64,000 nt of DNA from Heterorhizobium halophytocola (GCF_017873095.1 NZ_JAGGJU010000001.1:186001-250000); one strand, 5' to 3'; shown: positions 8,786-18,044, counted from the stretch's first letter. Notes: generated from the letters alone by a model not told the origin. Translations and numbers: made by a program.

Positions 8786-9979
8786 ATGAACACGCTGGAC
8801 TTTGACAAGAGACCCGAAGATACCCGCGTAGTCGTCGCCATGTCCGGCGGCGTCGACTCCTCCGTCGTTGCCGGCCTGCTGAAGGCCGAGGGCTATGACG
8901 TGCTCGGCATCACCCTGCAGCTCTACGACCATGGCGCCGCCGTCCACCGCGCCGGCTCCTGCTGTGCCGGCCAGGATATCGACGATGCGCGCCGCGTCTG
9001 CGAAACGCTCGGCATTCCCCATTACGTGCTCGACTACGAGCAGCGCTTCCGCGACACGGTGATCAACCCGTTCATGGAAAGCTATATCGCCGGCGAGACG
9101 CCGATCCCCTGCGTTGCCTGCAACCAGACGGTCAAATTCGCCGACCTGCTGGCGACCGCGCGCGAGCTCGGTGCCGATGCGCTGGCGACCGGCCACTACA
9201 TCCGCTCCAAGGCGACGCCGCTGCCCGACGATCCCGGCCACCGCGCGCTTTATCGCCCGATCGACAGCGAACGCGACCAGTCCTATTTCCTGTTTGCCAC
9301 CACGCAGGAGCAGATCGACTATCTGCGCTTTCCGCTTGGAGAAATGTCGAAGGCCGAGACCCGCAAGCTGGCCGAGGACATGGGCCTCGTCGTCGCCGCC
9401 AAGCCCGACAGCCAGGACATCTGCTTCGTGCCGCAGGGCAAATATGCCGACGTGATCACCAAGCTGAAGCCGAATGCGGCGCTGGCCGGCGAGATCGTGC
9501 ATCTGGATGGCCGGGTGCTCGGGCGTCATGACGGCATCCTGCATTACACGATCGGCCAGCGAAAGGGTCTGGGCGTTGCCACCGGCGAACCGCTCTACGT
9601 GATTTATCTCGACGCCCGCTCGCGCCGGGTGATCGTCGGTCCGCGCGAGGCGCTCGAAACCCACCGCGTCTATCTGCGCGACATCAACTGGATCGGCGAT
9701 GCCACGATCGAGGACGAGGCGCGGGGCGGCTTTGCCTGCTTTGCCAAGGTGCGCTCCACCCGCCCCCCGACGCCTGCGACGCTTCATGCCGACGACAGCG
9801 GCATCTATGTCGATCTCGCCGATGGCGAGGCCGGCATCGCGTCGGGCCAGGCCTGCGTGCTCTATTCGGCTCCCGGCCCCGACGCCCGCGTCTATGGCGG
9901 CGGCTTCATCGACCGCTCGGAACGGGCAGCCGACGCGGAAGAAGCGCTGAAGAGCCTGCTGGCGACCGCCGCCGCGTAA
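8786..9979 (+). CDS. mnmA: tRNA-specific 2-thiouridylase MnmA
   Basis: A 397-residue enzyme that places the 2-thio group on U34 of tRNA Lys, Glu and Gln, acting with ATP and a sulfur relay. The PP-loop SGGVDSS lies at residues 20-26, the family Cys pair in PIPCVACN at about 109 and 112, and the third conserved Cys in [21 protein letters not shown] marks the central domain and a beta-barrel follows. Full length. A single housekeeping gene, divergent from dgcN; no thio-relay partners nearby. Confidence 0.96.
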   Translation: MNTLDFDKRPEDTRVVVAMSGGVDSSVVAGLLKAEGYDVLGITLQLYDHGAAVHRAGSCCAGQDIDDARRVCETLGIPHYVLDYEQRFRDTVINPFMESYIAGETPIPCVACNQTVKFADLLATARELGADALATGHYIRSKATPLPDDPGHRALYRPIDSERDQSYFLFATTQEQIDYLRFPLGEMSKAETRKLAEDMGLVVAAKPDSQDICFVPQGKYADVITKLKPNAALAGEIVHLDGRVLGRHDGILHYTIGQRKGLGVATGEPLYVIYLDARSRRVIVGPREALETHRVYLRDINWIGDATIEDEARGGFACFAKVRSTRPPTPATLHADDSGIYVDLADGEAGIASGQACVLYSAPGPDARVYGGGFIDRSERAADAEEALKSLLATAAA

Positions 9980-10074
9980 ACCGGCGTTCATCGCGGCGCC
10001 TCATCGGCGTGCCCTCCATTGTCCTCGCGCCGGCAGGCAGAGGAACATTGCAGGCACGCCGCATGGTCGCCTGC

Positions 10075-10629
10075 TCAATCCGGCCAGGTGTCGCTTATCC
10101 TCCAGCCGAGTGCGTCCGCGATCCGCCGGCGATAGAGCGTATCGGTCTGCGCCGGTGCGCGGCGGATATAGCGTTCCGTCAGAAACGCCAGCTCGCCTTT
10201 GAGCCCCTGCAGATAGGCGATCACCCGTTCGACCGAAGGTACGTCGCCCACCACACCGTGAAACTGCGCCGGAAGCGCCGTCCAGATGACGTGGTCGAGT
10301 TTGTGCCTTGCGGCAAATTCCGCCAGGTCGGAGATCCCCGGCGGCACGGGCGCGCCGACGCTCCAGGAACCGATATGCCGGTCAGCGGCATTGCCTTCGC
10401 GGCGCCGCAGGGCCTCGCGGGCGGCGGCAAGCTCCATTTTCTGCATCAGTGCCCAGTAGACCCGGATCGGCGCAGCCCCCTCCTGGATGACCAGCGTGAT
10501 GCGCCCGTCATGCGACATCCGGGTAAACTCGATCCCGATCAGGGGACCGTCGTCATGCCAGGCAGGCACGATCGGCAGATCTCGCGGATCCCAGATCAGC
10601 GATCCCCAGCCGAGACAGGCAATCCGCAT
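10075..10629 (-). CDS. Conserved hypothetical protein, possibly gamma-glutamylcyclotransferase-like
   Basis: A 184-residue cytoplasmic protein starting MRIACLGWGSLIWDPRDLP. The GxGSLIW turn near the N terminus recalls the YGSL loop of gamma-glutamylcyclotransferase-fold proteins, followed by an R-hand segment GIEFTRMSHDGRITLVI, but the usual catalytic Glu cannot be placed with confidence. No signal peptide or membrane segment. It stands alone between mnmA and the tRNA gene. Coding potential is good (conserved-looking N terminus, normal composition); function is uncertain. Confidence 0.65.
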   Translation of the reverse strand: MRIACLGWGSLIWDPRDLPIVPAWHDDGPLIGIEFTRMSHDGRITLVIQEGAAPIRVYWALMQKMELAAAREALRRREGNAADRHIGSWSVGAPVPPGISDLAEFAARHKLDHVIWTALPAQFHGVVGDVPSVERVIAYLQGLKGELAFLTERYIRRAPAQTDTLYRRRIADALGWRISDTWPD

Positions 10630-10955
10630 CTACAGTGTCTCCCGGTCCGAATGGCAGTGGTCGGCAGGAAGGCTAACCCATTGCCGGCACTGCTGTCACG
10701 CGGACATTTCCGGGTGCCGAACGCGGCGACAATGCCTGTCGCAGCTGGAGTACCGGCGCCGTCTTGTCCCGGCTGAACGGGGCGCCAAAGACAGGAAAGC
10801 CCGGCCGCTTGCGAGCCGTTCGGCGTCAATGACAAATCCCTGCCCACAAAGCCGGATTTTTGCTGCGCCCGCGCTTGACACACAACGCCACCCCGCCCTA
10901 TAAGCCGCTCATCCTGACGCCGGGCGGTTCCAAAGACCTGCAATCCGGCGCGTGT
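10630..10955. other. Intergenic region upstream of tRNA-Met (326 bases)
   Basis: Apart from the strong tRNA promoter at 10875-10903 nothing was recognised; the minus-strand frame across it has no family features or ribosome site. Confidence 0.5.
10875..10903 (+). promoter_or_regulatory. Strong sigma-70 promoter of tRNA-Met
   Basis: Perfect -35 TTGACA (10875-10880), 17-base spacer, -10 CTATAA (10898-10903), ending 52 bases upstream of the tRNA 5' end. This is among the best consensus promoters in the window and fits a stable RNA gene. Confidence 0.8.
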
Positions 10956-11032
10956 GGCGGGGTAGCTCAGGTGGTTAGAGCAGCGGAATCATAATCCGCG
11001 TGTCGGGGGTTCGAGTCCCTCTCCCGCTACCA
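10956..11032 (+). tRNA. tRNA-Met (CAT), elongator type, CCA encoded
   Basis: A 77-base cloverleaf: acceptor GGCGGGG pairs with TCCCGCT (G-U at both ends), T8 A9, D-arm GCTC..GAGC, anticodon stem GCGGA/TCCGC around loop ATCATAA with anticodon CAT at 10990-10992, T-loop TTCGAGT, discriminator A and genomic CCA. The first acceptor pair is G-U rather than the unpaired C-A of initiator tRNA, so this is elongator Met. A lysidine-type Ile(CAT) is less likely from the acceptor sequence. Its 3' end borders a lower-GC accessory segment. Confidence 0.95.
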
Positions 11033-11311
11033 AAAATTCATAAATCGCTGTCTTCAAGAAGAGATATCAGAACACTCTATTCTGAATTGAGTTTTCTGAC
11101 TTTTGGTAGAAAGTTCGAATTTTCAATTTTACAAATCGTTGCCTATGTTGTTTCGCATTGCCTTGGCATCCTGAAATCCGCGGTAGAGGCTCGCGATTTC
11201 GCAGTTGTTCGCGGGATCTGCTCCATCAGAATATTTGCGCCGCAGGCGGCACGCTGATAGCCTGACGAGACAGCGTTCAGACGGTGAGATAGTCGTTAAG
11301 ATCTCGCACCC

Positions 11312-12943
11312 TCAAAATAGATCGGTGAGTAAATTCATTATTTTTTCTAACGTTTGCTTCAGCGTTTTCGCTGCAGTAACGGATGTTAACAAATTCCCTG
11401 CGACACCCGCGCCAATCGATACAATTACACTTCCTATGAAACCTGCAAGATCGAGCAATCCCCTACGTATTTTCGCTAGCCTTTTATTATCTGACGGCTC
11501 GCTGCTTGGCTGGGAAGAGAGGGCTTGCTCGATTGATCCAGTGAAGTACTCAGCAGTCTTTCGCGCTGGCTCTGCTAAAACATGTGCTGCTTCGACGCTC
11601 TCGAAAGCTGCTATAGCCTTCGATGTGATCATCCCTAAAAGGTCAGCGTTATAGCTATCTTGGCCAAACATTGGGACTGGTAACGATGGTGAAGAAACCG
11701 CCGATGGTTGAACAGGCTGCAAATAGGGACGAAGAGCTTCGTGCCTGTCACATAGATTTTCGATCATGTTGCGCGAGCTACCAGGCCAGCTTAGCTCGTC
11801 CCCCATTCTAAGATAGAAGCGGAGGTCTGATATGCTATCAGTTAGCGTATACCACGATGCGGGCCGCCGCCTCGCTTGGTTCAAAAAATGGTCGATGTCC
11901 AGCCTAATGGCATCGCCAAGATTGTTATCGAGACTGGTGATGGCGCGATTCGCCTTCTCTGCCAGAGTGGCCTGCGCCTCCAGACGTTGCTCAAGATCAA
12001 ACTCGTCAGTTAGAAGTGGCTTGGCAGTTGGAGGTGCATCCCGAGCGGTAATGCGCCCATCCTCAATGGTGGCAGCAATCGGCGCAGCAGCCACGATTCG
12101 CTGATTGATCTCTTCAGGGGTCGGCGGATTTAACTTGTCTCGGATGGCCTGTGATAGCTTGCGATATTCTGGATGAAGCGCGGATCCATCCCAGTTCCGC
12201 AAGTCAGCATATTGAGTTTCTGAGAAGCCGTAAGGAAGAGTTACGTCATCCATAAGAACGTGCAGGAGCTTTCCGCCTTTTTGACCAACTGCAGCCTCCT
12301 CTGTCACTGCTGTCGAACGCACGCTTTCCTCTGTCCAAAACGTTACGACTGCAGCAGCTTTTTGCAGTTGCTCATCAAGAACAGATCTCCAGTCTGCGCC
12401 CGGCGGGAGATCGAAGCACCACCAGACAGGAAACCCCTCCGAAATAAAGAGCTCATGTACTGCTTCTAAACGCTCACGATCCTTCACGCTGAGTGACATT
12501 AGGATGAAAAGCGACATCGGCGAATTCGATTTATCGAACTGCCCGTCAATGTCCCAGATGAGATCAACGATACGCCTCTCAATCCGCTCGAGCGCGTCGC
12601 CGATAGTCCGCTTCGTCTGATGTGTTGTCGATTCACGTAACGGCTGATACCGCCTTGCCAAACGCAGCGATCCAACCTCCACCCTGAACGTCTTCATACG
12701 AAACAGCGCTGCGGCGTCTCCTATCTCATTGGCCAATAGCTTAGCTTCTACCTGACCAATGCGGCCTCCCATTTCAAAGAGGTCACCAATCATTTCTCGC
12801 GTAAGCTCGGCTAGATTTTCAGGCGTTACAGGGCTCGAAATTGATCCGTAGCTTGCCTCGTTCAAAACATCTACGAGTTCTAAAATTTGGTTTGAGATAC
12901 CATTTATTTTACGCACTAAGGGTTGTTCGTTCGGGTCCTGCAT
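11312..12943 (-). CDS. TIR-domain protein with C-terminal membrane segment, putative defence effector
   Basis: A 543-residue protein of three parts. Residues 1-140 are helical and unrecognised. Residues about 141-272 form a TIR domain of the bacterial type (MSLFILMSLSVKDRERLEAV, GFPVWWCFDLPPGADW, AAVVTFWTEESVRS, LPYGFSETQYADLRNWDG); the position of the NADase glutamate is best filled by E216 in the VTEEAA helix. The rest is helical and ends in a glycine-rich hydrophobic stretch (about 497-520) that could cross or insert into a membrane. TIR proteins of this kind degrade NAD or signal during phage defence. It is alone, in lower-GC DNA beside a tRNA gene. Defence role is inference. Confidence 0.78.
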   Translation of the reverse strand: MQDPNEQPLVRKINGISNQILELVDVLNEASYGSISSPVTPENLAELTREMIGDLFEMGGRIGQVEAKLLANEIGDAAALFRMKTFRVEVGSLRLARRYQPLRESTTHQTKRTIGDALERIERRIVDLIWDIDGQFDKSNSPMSLFILMSLSVKDRERLEAVHELFISEGFPVWWCFDLPPGADWRSVLDEQLQKAAAVVTFWTEESVRSTAVTEEAAVGQKGGKLLHVLMDDVTLPYGFSETQYADLRNWDGSALHPEYRKLSQAIRDKLNPPTPEEINQRIVAAAPIAATIEDGRITARDAPPTAKPLLTDEFDLEQRLEAQATLAEKANRAITSLDNNLGDAIRLDIDHFLNQARRRPASWYTLTDSISDLRFYLRMGDELSWPGSSRNMIENLCDRHEALRPYLQPVQPSAVSSPSLPVPMFGQDSYNADLLGMITSKAIAAFESVEAAHVLAEPARKTAEYFTGSIEQALSSQPSSEPSDNKRLAKIRRGLLDLAGFIGSVIVSIGAGVAGNLLTSVTAAKTLKQTLEKIMNLLTDLF

Positions 12944-13222
12944 ATGACATATCGCTTTTGCAGCGCAGTAAATCTGCGAAATTACTCTCGAATCTTTATA
13001 GACTTACTTGCGCCCATCGCAATCAATGATGCGACGGCCGATCACACTCACGCAACCAAACCACACATTTTTATTTAAAGAAATAGAGGATCAACAGGTT
13101 TTATAATGAAGAGACCTCGCACATATTGAAGGCTGATAGTTTTGCTTGCTCTGGATAGAAATATTGGCTTGTTGGCCTGATCCCGGCTTCGGAGACAGTG
13201 AATTAGTGTGTTTTGAATGAAA

Positions 13223-13313
13223 ATGGAGCGACAGAAGGCGGCGAAGCAAGTTCAGCCGCGACTACAAGCCTAAGGCGGTGAGGTTGTCGCGAGAATGCGG
13301 GCCCACTTTGTCA
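13223..13313 (+). pseudogene. Transposase relic (OrfA-like N terminus), frameshifted
   Basis: An ATG at 13223 opens MERQK; one extra G near 13238 shifts the frame, after which the reading is RRSKFSRDYKPKAVRLSREC before a stop at 13317. Basic N termini of the form RRxKFSRxYKxxAVRL are typical of IS3-family OrfA helix-turn-helix proteins. Only about 30 codons remain and no terminal inverted repeats were seen. It marks the right side of the accessory segment. Confidence 0.5.
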
Positions 13314-13376
13314 CACTGACACGACCATCCGGCGTGCCGAAGAAGACGCGCCGCCGCCCCTCCTACCCGCCCCCTC

Positions 13377-14573
13377 TCAGTCCCCGCCCTTCAAATTATC
13401 CGGCGAAAACGCGCTGCCGAAGGGCGAGGCCGGCTTTGCGGGCGCGGCGGGCGCCAGGGTTGCCGGCGCGAGATTGCCGGGGGCGAAGGCGCCGGTGTTG
13501 GCGGCGGGGGCGTTGGCGGCTGGAGGTTTTTCGGCAGGTGCGGACGGGGTTGCGGGGCGCTGCTCGTCCTGCAGCTCCTGCTGGTAGGCGCGCTTCATCT
13601 CTTCGACATGGGCGATGCAAGCGCTGGAATCATAGGTCTTCACCCAGATGAAGGCGGCGGCGCAGCAGCCGAGCACCAGCGCGGTGATCGTGGCCGGGTG
13701 CCGGACGAGGCGGACGAAGGCACGTTCGGTCGTCCCTATCACGGCCGGCCTTGCCGCCCGTGCCTGGCTTCGCTTCCAGGTCTCGAACAGGATGGCGCCG
13801 ACCAGCGTGAAGCCGACGATGATGACGGCGACCGCCGAGATCGACGGGTCGAGGCCGTAGCGCACCTTCTGCGAGAGCACAGTGGTGAAGGTGGCATCGG
13901 CAACGATGGTGAAGACCGTGGTGTTGTAGTTTTCCATCGAAGCAAGGAAGGCAAGCACGGCCGCCGACAGGATTGCCGGCGTCATGAAGGGCAGCAGCAC
14001 CTTGACGAAGGCCTGGGTCTGGGTGGCGCCCATGTCGAGGGCGGCCTCCGTTAGCGTCGGATCGAAGCGCTGCAGCCGCGACAGGAAGATCAGCATGGAA
14101 TAGGCGGAGATGAAGGTGACCTGTCCGATGATCGTCAGGAACATGCCGTCATAGAACAGCGAATTGTAGCCGGCATTAAAAAAGGTGCCGAGCCGGTCCC
14201 AGAAGATCAGCGTCGACAGGCCGATGACGACACCCGGCATCAAGATCGGCGCGATGAAGATCGCATACAGGATGGAGCGCAGATGCGGTCCGACCTGGCT
14301 CAACACCATGGCCGCCGCAAGCCCGATCGGCACGGCGACGACCATGACGCCAAGACCGATGATGAAGGAGGTGCCGAGGCCGGTCAAAAGCTTTTCGTCG
14401 GATGCCAGCTTGTGGAACCAGTCGGCCGTCAGGCAGTCCCAGGGCGAGATGCGGGGAAAGCCGGAGGAGTTGAAGGCTGTGACGATCATCACCAGCAGCG
14501 GGCCAAACAGATAGAGGAAGAATAGTGTGAGGTAGAAGGCGCCGGTCGGCCCGAAGGATCGTTGTGCGCTCAT
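13377..14573 (-). CDS. ABC transporter permease (PotC/PotI type) with extended C-terminal tail
   Basis: A 398-residue inner-membrane permease of a polyamine-type importer. Residues 1-275 are a normal PotC-like permease with six helices and the EAA loop EAALDMGATQTQAFVKVLLP at about 176. Family members usually stop near 270-290. Here an extra hydrophobic segment (about 293-312) is followed by a tail of some 85 residues rich in Pro and Ala (QQELQDEQRPATPSAPAEKP onward). The start overlaps the stop of the upstream permease (ATGA), which fixes it within the longer open frame. Last gene of the operon. Confidence 0.85.
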   Translation of the reverse strand: MSAQRSFGPTGAFYLTLFFLYLFGPLLVMIVTAFNSSGFPRISPWDCLTADWFHKLASDEKLLTGLGTSFIIGLGVMVVAVPIGLAAAMVLSQVGPHLRSILYAIFIAPILMPGVVIGLSTLIFWDRLGTFFNAGYNSLFYDGMFLTIIGQVTFISAYSMLIFLSRLQRFDPTLTEAALDMGATQTQAFVKVLLPFMTPAILSAAVLAFLASMENYNTTVFTIVADATFTTVLSQKVRYGLDPSISAVAVIIVGFTLVGAILFETWKRSQARAARPAVIGTTERAFVRLVRHPATITALVLGCCAAAFIWVKTYDSSACIAHVEEMKRAYQQELQDEQRPATPSAPAEKPPAANAPAANTGAFAPGNLAPATLAPAAPAKPASPFGSAFSPDNLKGGD

Positions 14574-15502
14574 CGACCGATCTCCGCGATCGAGACCTTG
14601 AAGACGCGCATGACCAGCAGCACGAAGCTGATGCAGAGGATCAGCAGGATCACCGCATAGGCCGAACCGCGCGGCCAGTTGCCGCCGCTGTTGAACCACT
14701 GGTAGACGATCTGGGTGAACCAGAGGCTCGAAGGACCGCCGAGGATCTGCGGGGCTGCCAGCGCGCCGGCCGTCAGCATGAAGACCATGGTCGCGCCCGA
14801 GGCGATGCCCGGCTTGGCATAGGGAATGACGACGCGGCGATGCACCTGCCACCAGCTGGCCCCCATGTCGCGGGCGGCCTCGATCTGGTTGCGGTCGAGG
14901 CTCTCGATCGCGTTGTAGAGCGGGAAGATCATCAGCAGGATGTAGGCATAGGCAAGCCCCGCATAGAGCGCGACATTCTCCCCGATGAAATCGATCGGCG
15001 TATCCCAGATGCCGATCCCCATGCCGAGGCTGTTGATCACGCCGGTGGCGCCGAACAGGATGCGGAAGGCGAAGGCGCGCAGGATCTCGTTCACCCAATA
15101 GGGCACGATGAGGGCCAGGATCAGCAGCCGCTTGGTGCCGCCATCGGCCGACTGCGCCAGCAGGAAGGCGACGGGATAGCAGATCAGCAGATCGAGGATG
15201 GTGACGAACACCGCAGCAACCAGCGTCTTGAGCAGGACGGCGATATCGAGCACATTGTAGCTGCTGCCGCCCATCTCGTTGCCGAGCGCGAAATACCGGT
15301 ACTGTTCCAGCGTGTAGACATCCTCCGGACCGCCGATCTTCGGCGGTGGAAGGTTATGGCGGAAGGAAAAGTCGAACATGGTGAGCTGCGGCAGCACCAC
15401 CAGCACGAAGATCCAGATCGTTACCGCGGTCAGCAGGTAGATGGCGACCGGCAGGCCGTTGCGGCTGGCAAAGCCCGAGAAGAAACCGGTGATCTTGCCC
15501 AT
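14570..15502 (-). CDS. ABC transporter permease (PotB/PotH type)
   Basis: A 310-residue inner-membrane permease with about six hydrophobic segments (first around YLLTAVTIWIFVLVVLP) and the cytoplasmic coupling loop QIEAARDMGASWWQVHRRVV. It pairs with the PotC-like permease whose start overlaps its stop by four bases, and follows the ATPase gene by 10 bases. Substrate probably a polyamine or related cation, judged from the binding protein of the same operon. Confidence 0.9.
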   Translation of the reverse strand: MGKITGFFSGFASRNGLPVAIYLLTAVTIWIFVLVVLPQLTMFDFSFRHNLPPPKIGGPEDVYTLEQYRYFALGNEMGGSSYNVLDIAVLLKTLVAAVFVTILDLLICYPVAFLLAQSADGGTKRLLILALIVPYWVNEILRAFAFRILFGATGVINSLGMGIGIWDTPIDFIGENVALYAGLAYAYILLMIFPLYNAIESLDRNQIEAARDMGASWWQVHRRVVIPYAKPGIASGATMVFMLTAGALAAPQILGGPSSLWFTQIVYQWFNSGGNWPRGSAYAVILLILCISFVLLVMRVFKVSIAEIGR

Positions 15503-15512
15503 CCCGGCCTCC

Positions 15513-16619
15513 TCAGACGCTGGCCAGATGGCCGACGGGAAGCGCCGTCGCCAGCTCCGGCGCGAACGCGATCGACACCGCGCCGCCCGGAACGGAGGGC
15601 TGTCCGCCGCCGTTGCCCTGCCCCTGCCCGACCTGCGTCACCCGCAGGTCCCGCTCGCCGCAGCGGACGATCAGATGGCGCACCTGCCCCTCGAACTCCT
15701 CGCGCACCACGGCGGCGTCGAAGCGGTTGACGCTGTCGCCGGGCCCGAGAGCAATGCTTTCGGGACGGACGAAGACGTGACATGCCTCGCCGACCTTCAG
15801 CTTCGCCCCGCGGCCAACCGCCGCCACGACGGCAGGCGTGCCGAGACCGAGATCGACGGTCAGGCGTGTGCCGTCATTTTCCAGCACCGTGCCGGAGAGC
15901 GCGTTGTTTTCGCCGACGAAACTGGCGACGAAACCGGTGGCCGGATGGTCGTAGACGGTTCTGGATTCGGCCACCTGTTCGATCCGCCCGCGGCTCATCA
16001 CCGCGACCCGGTCCGACATGGTCAGCGCCTCGCCCTGGTCGTGGGTGATGTAGATGAAGGTGAGGCCGACCTGCTGCTGGATGGCACGCAGTTCGCGGCG
16101 CATATGCTGGCGAAGCTTCAGATCGAGCGCCGAAAGCGGTTCGTCGAGCAGCAGGATGTCGGGTTCGACGGCCAGCGCGCGGGCGATCGCCACGCGCTGA
16201 CGCTGGCCGCCGGAGAGCGCACTCACCTTCTTGTCGCCCTGCCCCGGCAGCGCAATGAGTTCGAGCAATTCGTCGGCGCGCTTGCGCCGCGTCTTGCGGT
16301 CGATGCCGCGAACCTCGAGCGGAAAGGCGATGTTGTCGGCGACCGACATCAGCGGGAAGAGTGCCAGATTCTGGAAGATCAGCGCGGTCGGGCGCTTGTT
16401 CGGCCCGATTCCCCGCATGTTCTTGCCGCCGATGCGGATCTCGCCCCAGCTGGGTTCCTGAAAGCCGGAGATGCAGCGCAGCAGCGTGGTCTTGCCGCAG
16501 CCCGAGGGCCCAAGAAACGAGAAGAACTCGCCCCCATGAATGGTCAGATGGGCGTCATCGACGGCGGTATAGTCACCGAAACTCACCGAGACATGGTCAA
16601 GCGTGATGTCTTTGGTCAT
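15513..16619 (-). CDS. ABC transporter ATP-binding protein (PotA/PotG type)
   Basis: A 368-residue ATPase. Walker A GPSGCGKTT lies near residue 38, the signature LSGGQRQRVAIARAL near 136, Walker B ILLLDEPLSALD next, and the H-loop THDQ after it. A C-terminal TOBE domain (about 280-350) carries FVRPESIAL. This is the regulatory-domain form usual for polyamine and related importers. Transcribed between the binding protein and the two permeases. Confidence 0.93.
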   Translation of the reverse strand: MTKDITLDHVSVSFGDYTAVDDAHLTIHGGEFFSFLGPSGCGKTTLLRCISGFQEPSWGEIRIGGKNMRGIGPNKRPTALIFQNLALFPLMSVADNIAFPLEVRGIDRKTRRKRADELLELIALPGQGDKKVSALSGGQRQRVAIARALAVEPDILLLDEPLSALDLKLRQHMRRELRAIQQQVGLTFIYITHDQGEALTMSDRVAVMSRGRIEQVAESRTVYDHPATGFVASFVGENNALSGTVLENDGTRLTVDLGLGTPAVVAAVGRGAKLKVGEACHVFVRPESIALGPGDSVNRFDAAVVREEFEGQVRHLIVRCGERDLRVTQVGQGQGNGGGQPSVPGGAVSIAFAPELATALPVGHLASV

Positions 16620-16732
16620 CCAACACTCCAGGAAACCGAAAGCGGTCGTGATCGGGCGCGGACATCGTCCGGCCGGAGGCTGCCTCGGACTTCCCCGGCA
16701 CCGTCATGCGGCCGCCGGGGAAGCATGAAGCA

Positions 16733-17875
16733 TCAGGCCGAGACGAACTTGTTGGTGAACTCGGTGCGGGCGTCGGCATACCATTGCGGCTCCGCCGGCC
16801 AGGGGTTGAGCTTGGCCAGCGCATCGCCCGGATAGGCTTCGGCGAAGTTCTTGGAATAGGCCTCACCGGCGAATTTTTCGGCCCCGATGACCGGCGAATT
16901 GTAGCCGTGGTGATCGATGGCTTCGCCGGCATATTCCGGATTGAACGCGTATTTCAGGAATTCGTAGATCTGGTCGGTGTTTTCCGCACCGGTCGGCAAG
17001 GCCATGCCGTCGACCCAGGCGAGAGCGCCTTCCACGGGTGCGGCATAGGTTACCGGCTCGCCGGCGGTCTTCAGCGCCAGCGGCGGCCCGTCCCAGGTCT
17101 GGCCGACGATGACGCCCTCGTTCATCAACCCGTTCTTCTGGCTGTCGGCGTCGTTCCAGATCAGCTTGATGTTCTTCTTGCGGGCAATGCACCAGTCGGT
17201 GATCTTGGTCCAGATCGGCTGCATGGCTTCGGGGGACTCGTAGGCCTTCCAGACCGAGCCCGGCTCCAGCTCGCCGAACGTTTCCATGTAGAGGCCGGCG
17301 CCGAGCAACATGGAATGGCCGCGGCCCATGGTCTTGCCGGCGTTCTCATCCTTCCAGACATCGCCATAGCTCGGCTGTGCGCCCTCAGGCTTGAACTTGT
17401 CGGTCCGCCAGCCGATGCCCTCGGTGCCCCAGATATGCGGCACCCAGTAGATGTCGCCATCGGTAAAGGCCCAGTCGGTCGAGCCGATCTTCGCCATCGC
17501 CGGGTTGAGCTTGTCGATATCGACCTTCGACATGTCGAAGGGCTGGAGGATTTCGAGCGGCTTCCACTGCAGCGAGCGGTTATTGGTCGGCGAGACGATG
17601 TCGAAGCCGCGACCCTTGGTCGCCTTCATCTTGTTGATGATTTCCTCGTTGGAGCCGATGCCGGTGTAGTTCACCTTGATGCCGGTGCCGTCCTGAAAGG
17701 TCTTCAGGAAGCTTTCCGGCAGATAGTCGGACCACATGAGAATGTTGATCTCGCCCGAGGAGGCGAGCGCCCTGGAGCTGATGACGGCCGGCATGGCGAG
17801 TGCGGTAGCCGCCAGGGCGCCGCCCTTCAGCACCTGACGCCGGCTGATGCCAGCCTTTACGATGGTATCGGTCAT
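16733..17875 (-). CDS. Polyamine-type ABC substrate-binding protein (PotD/PotF family), Tat signal
   Basis: A 380-residue periplasmic binding protein. The N terminus has a twin-arginine-like SRRQVLKGG followed by a hydrophobic stretch and ALAS cleavage region, so Tat export is likely. INILMWSDYLPESFLKTF and the GIKVNYTGIGSNEE segment are typical of the PotD/PotF group. First gene of the minus-strand operon that continues into the ATPase and two permeases. An 8+8 inverted repeat lies in its upstream region, and a MocR-type regulator is the next gene upstream. Exact ligand (putrescine, spermidine, GABA-like) cannot be read from sequence. Confidence 0.9.
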   Translation of the reverse strand: MTDTIVKAGISRRQVLKGGALAATALAMPAVISSRALASSGEINILMWSDYLPESFLKTFQDGTGIKVNYTGIGSNEEIINKMKATKGRGFDIVSPTNNRSLQWKPLEILQPFDMSKVDIDKLNPAMAKIGSTDWAFTDGDIYWVPHIWGTEGIGWRTDKFKPEGAQPSYGDVWKDENAGKTMGRGHSMLLGAGLYMETFGELEPGSVWKAYESPEAMQPIWTKITDWCIARKKNIKLIWNDADSQKNGLMNEGVIVGQTWDGPPLALKTAGEPVTYAAPVEGALAWVDGMALPTGAENTDQIYEFLKYAFNPEYAGEAIDHHGYNSPVIGAEKFAGEAYSKNFAEAYPGDALAKLNPWPAEPQWYADARTEFTNKFVSA

Positions 17876-18020
17876 GGAAGTTCCCCTTTTGGCTTTTACG
17901 GCCTTTTCAATTCTTTAGCGGGACTGGAGGAGAAGCTTTCAATGCCGCCCCGATCTATCCCGCACTGCAAAATAAAGGACAGGAACATCCGGCGGCATAG
18001 AGCCAAGGCCGGCTTTCTAT

Positions 18021-18044
18021 GGTGCCAGTCCCCGATCTGGCACC
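18021..18044. promoter_or_regulatory. Perfect inverted repeat upstream of the polyamine-type operon
   Basis: GGTGCCAG (18021-18028), eight-base spacer, CTGGCACC (18037-18044). It lies about 145 bases before the binding-protein start and just after the MocR gene. It could be an operator of the MocR protein or the terminator hairpin of the MocR gene; no T-run follows, which favours an operator slightly. Confidence 0.45.

Larger units (their letters stand above)
11033..13320. other. Lower-GC accessory segment downstream of tRNA-Met
   Basis: From the end of the tRNA to about 13320 the DNA is visibly richer in A and T than the flanks, with different codon use. It holds one large gene (TIR protein), 279 bases of AT-rich DNA before it (with a TCAGAA-N7-TTCTGA inverted repeat at 11067-11085) and 279 bases after it that end in a transposase relic. 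No integrase and no second copy of the tRNA 3' end were seen, so the mode of insertion is not established. Confidence 0.6.

Noticed and set aside
8465..9991. Upstream extension of the dgcN frame to 842 codons
   Set aside because: The extra part is the antisense of mnmA; the true start at 8464 has a ribosome site and family-typical N terminus.
11033..13376. Second copy of the tRNA 3' end as an att site for the TIR island
   Set aside because: No match longer than a few bases to the tRNA 3' end was found on the distal side, and no integrase is present.
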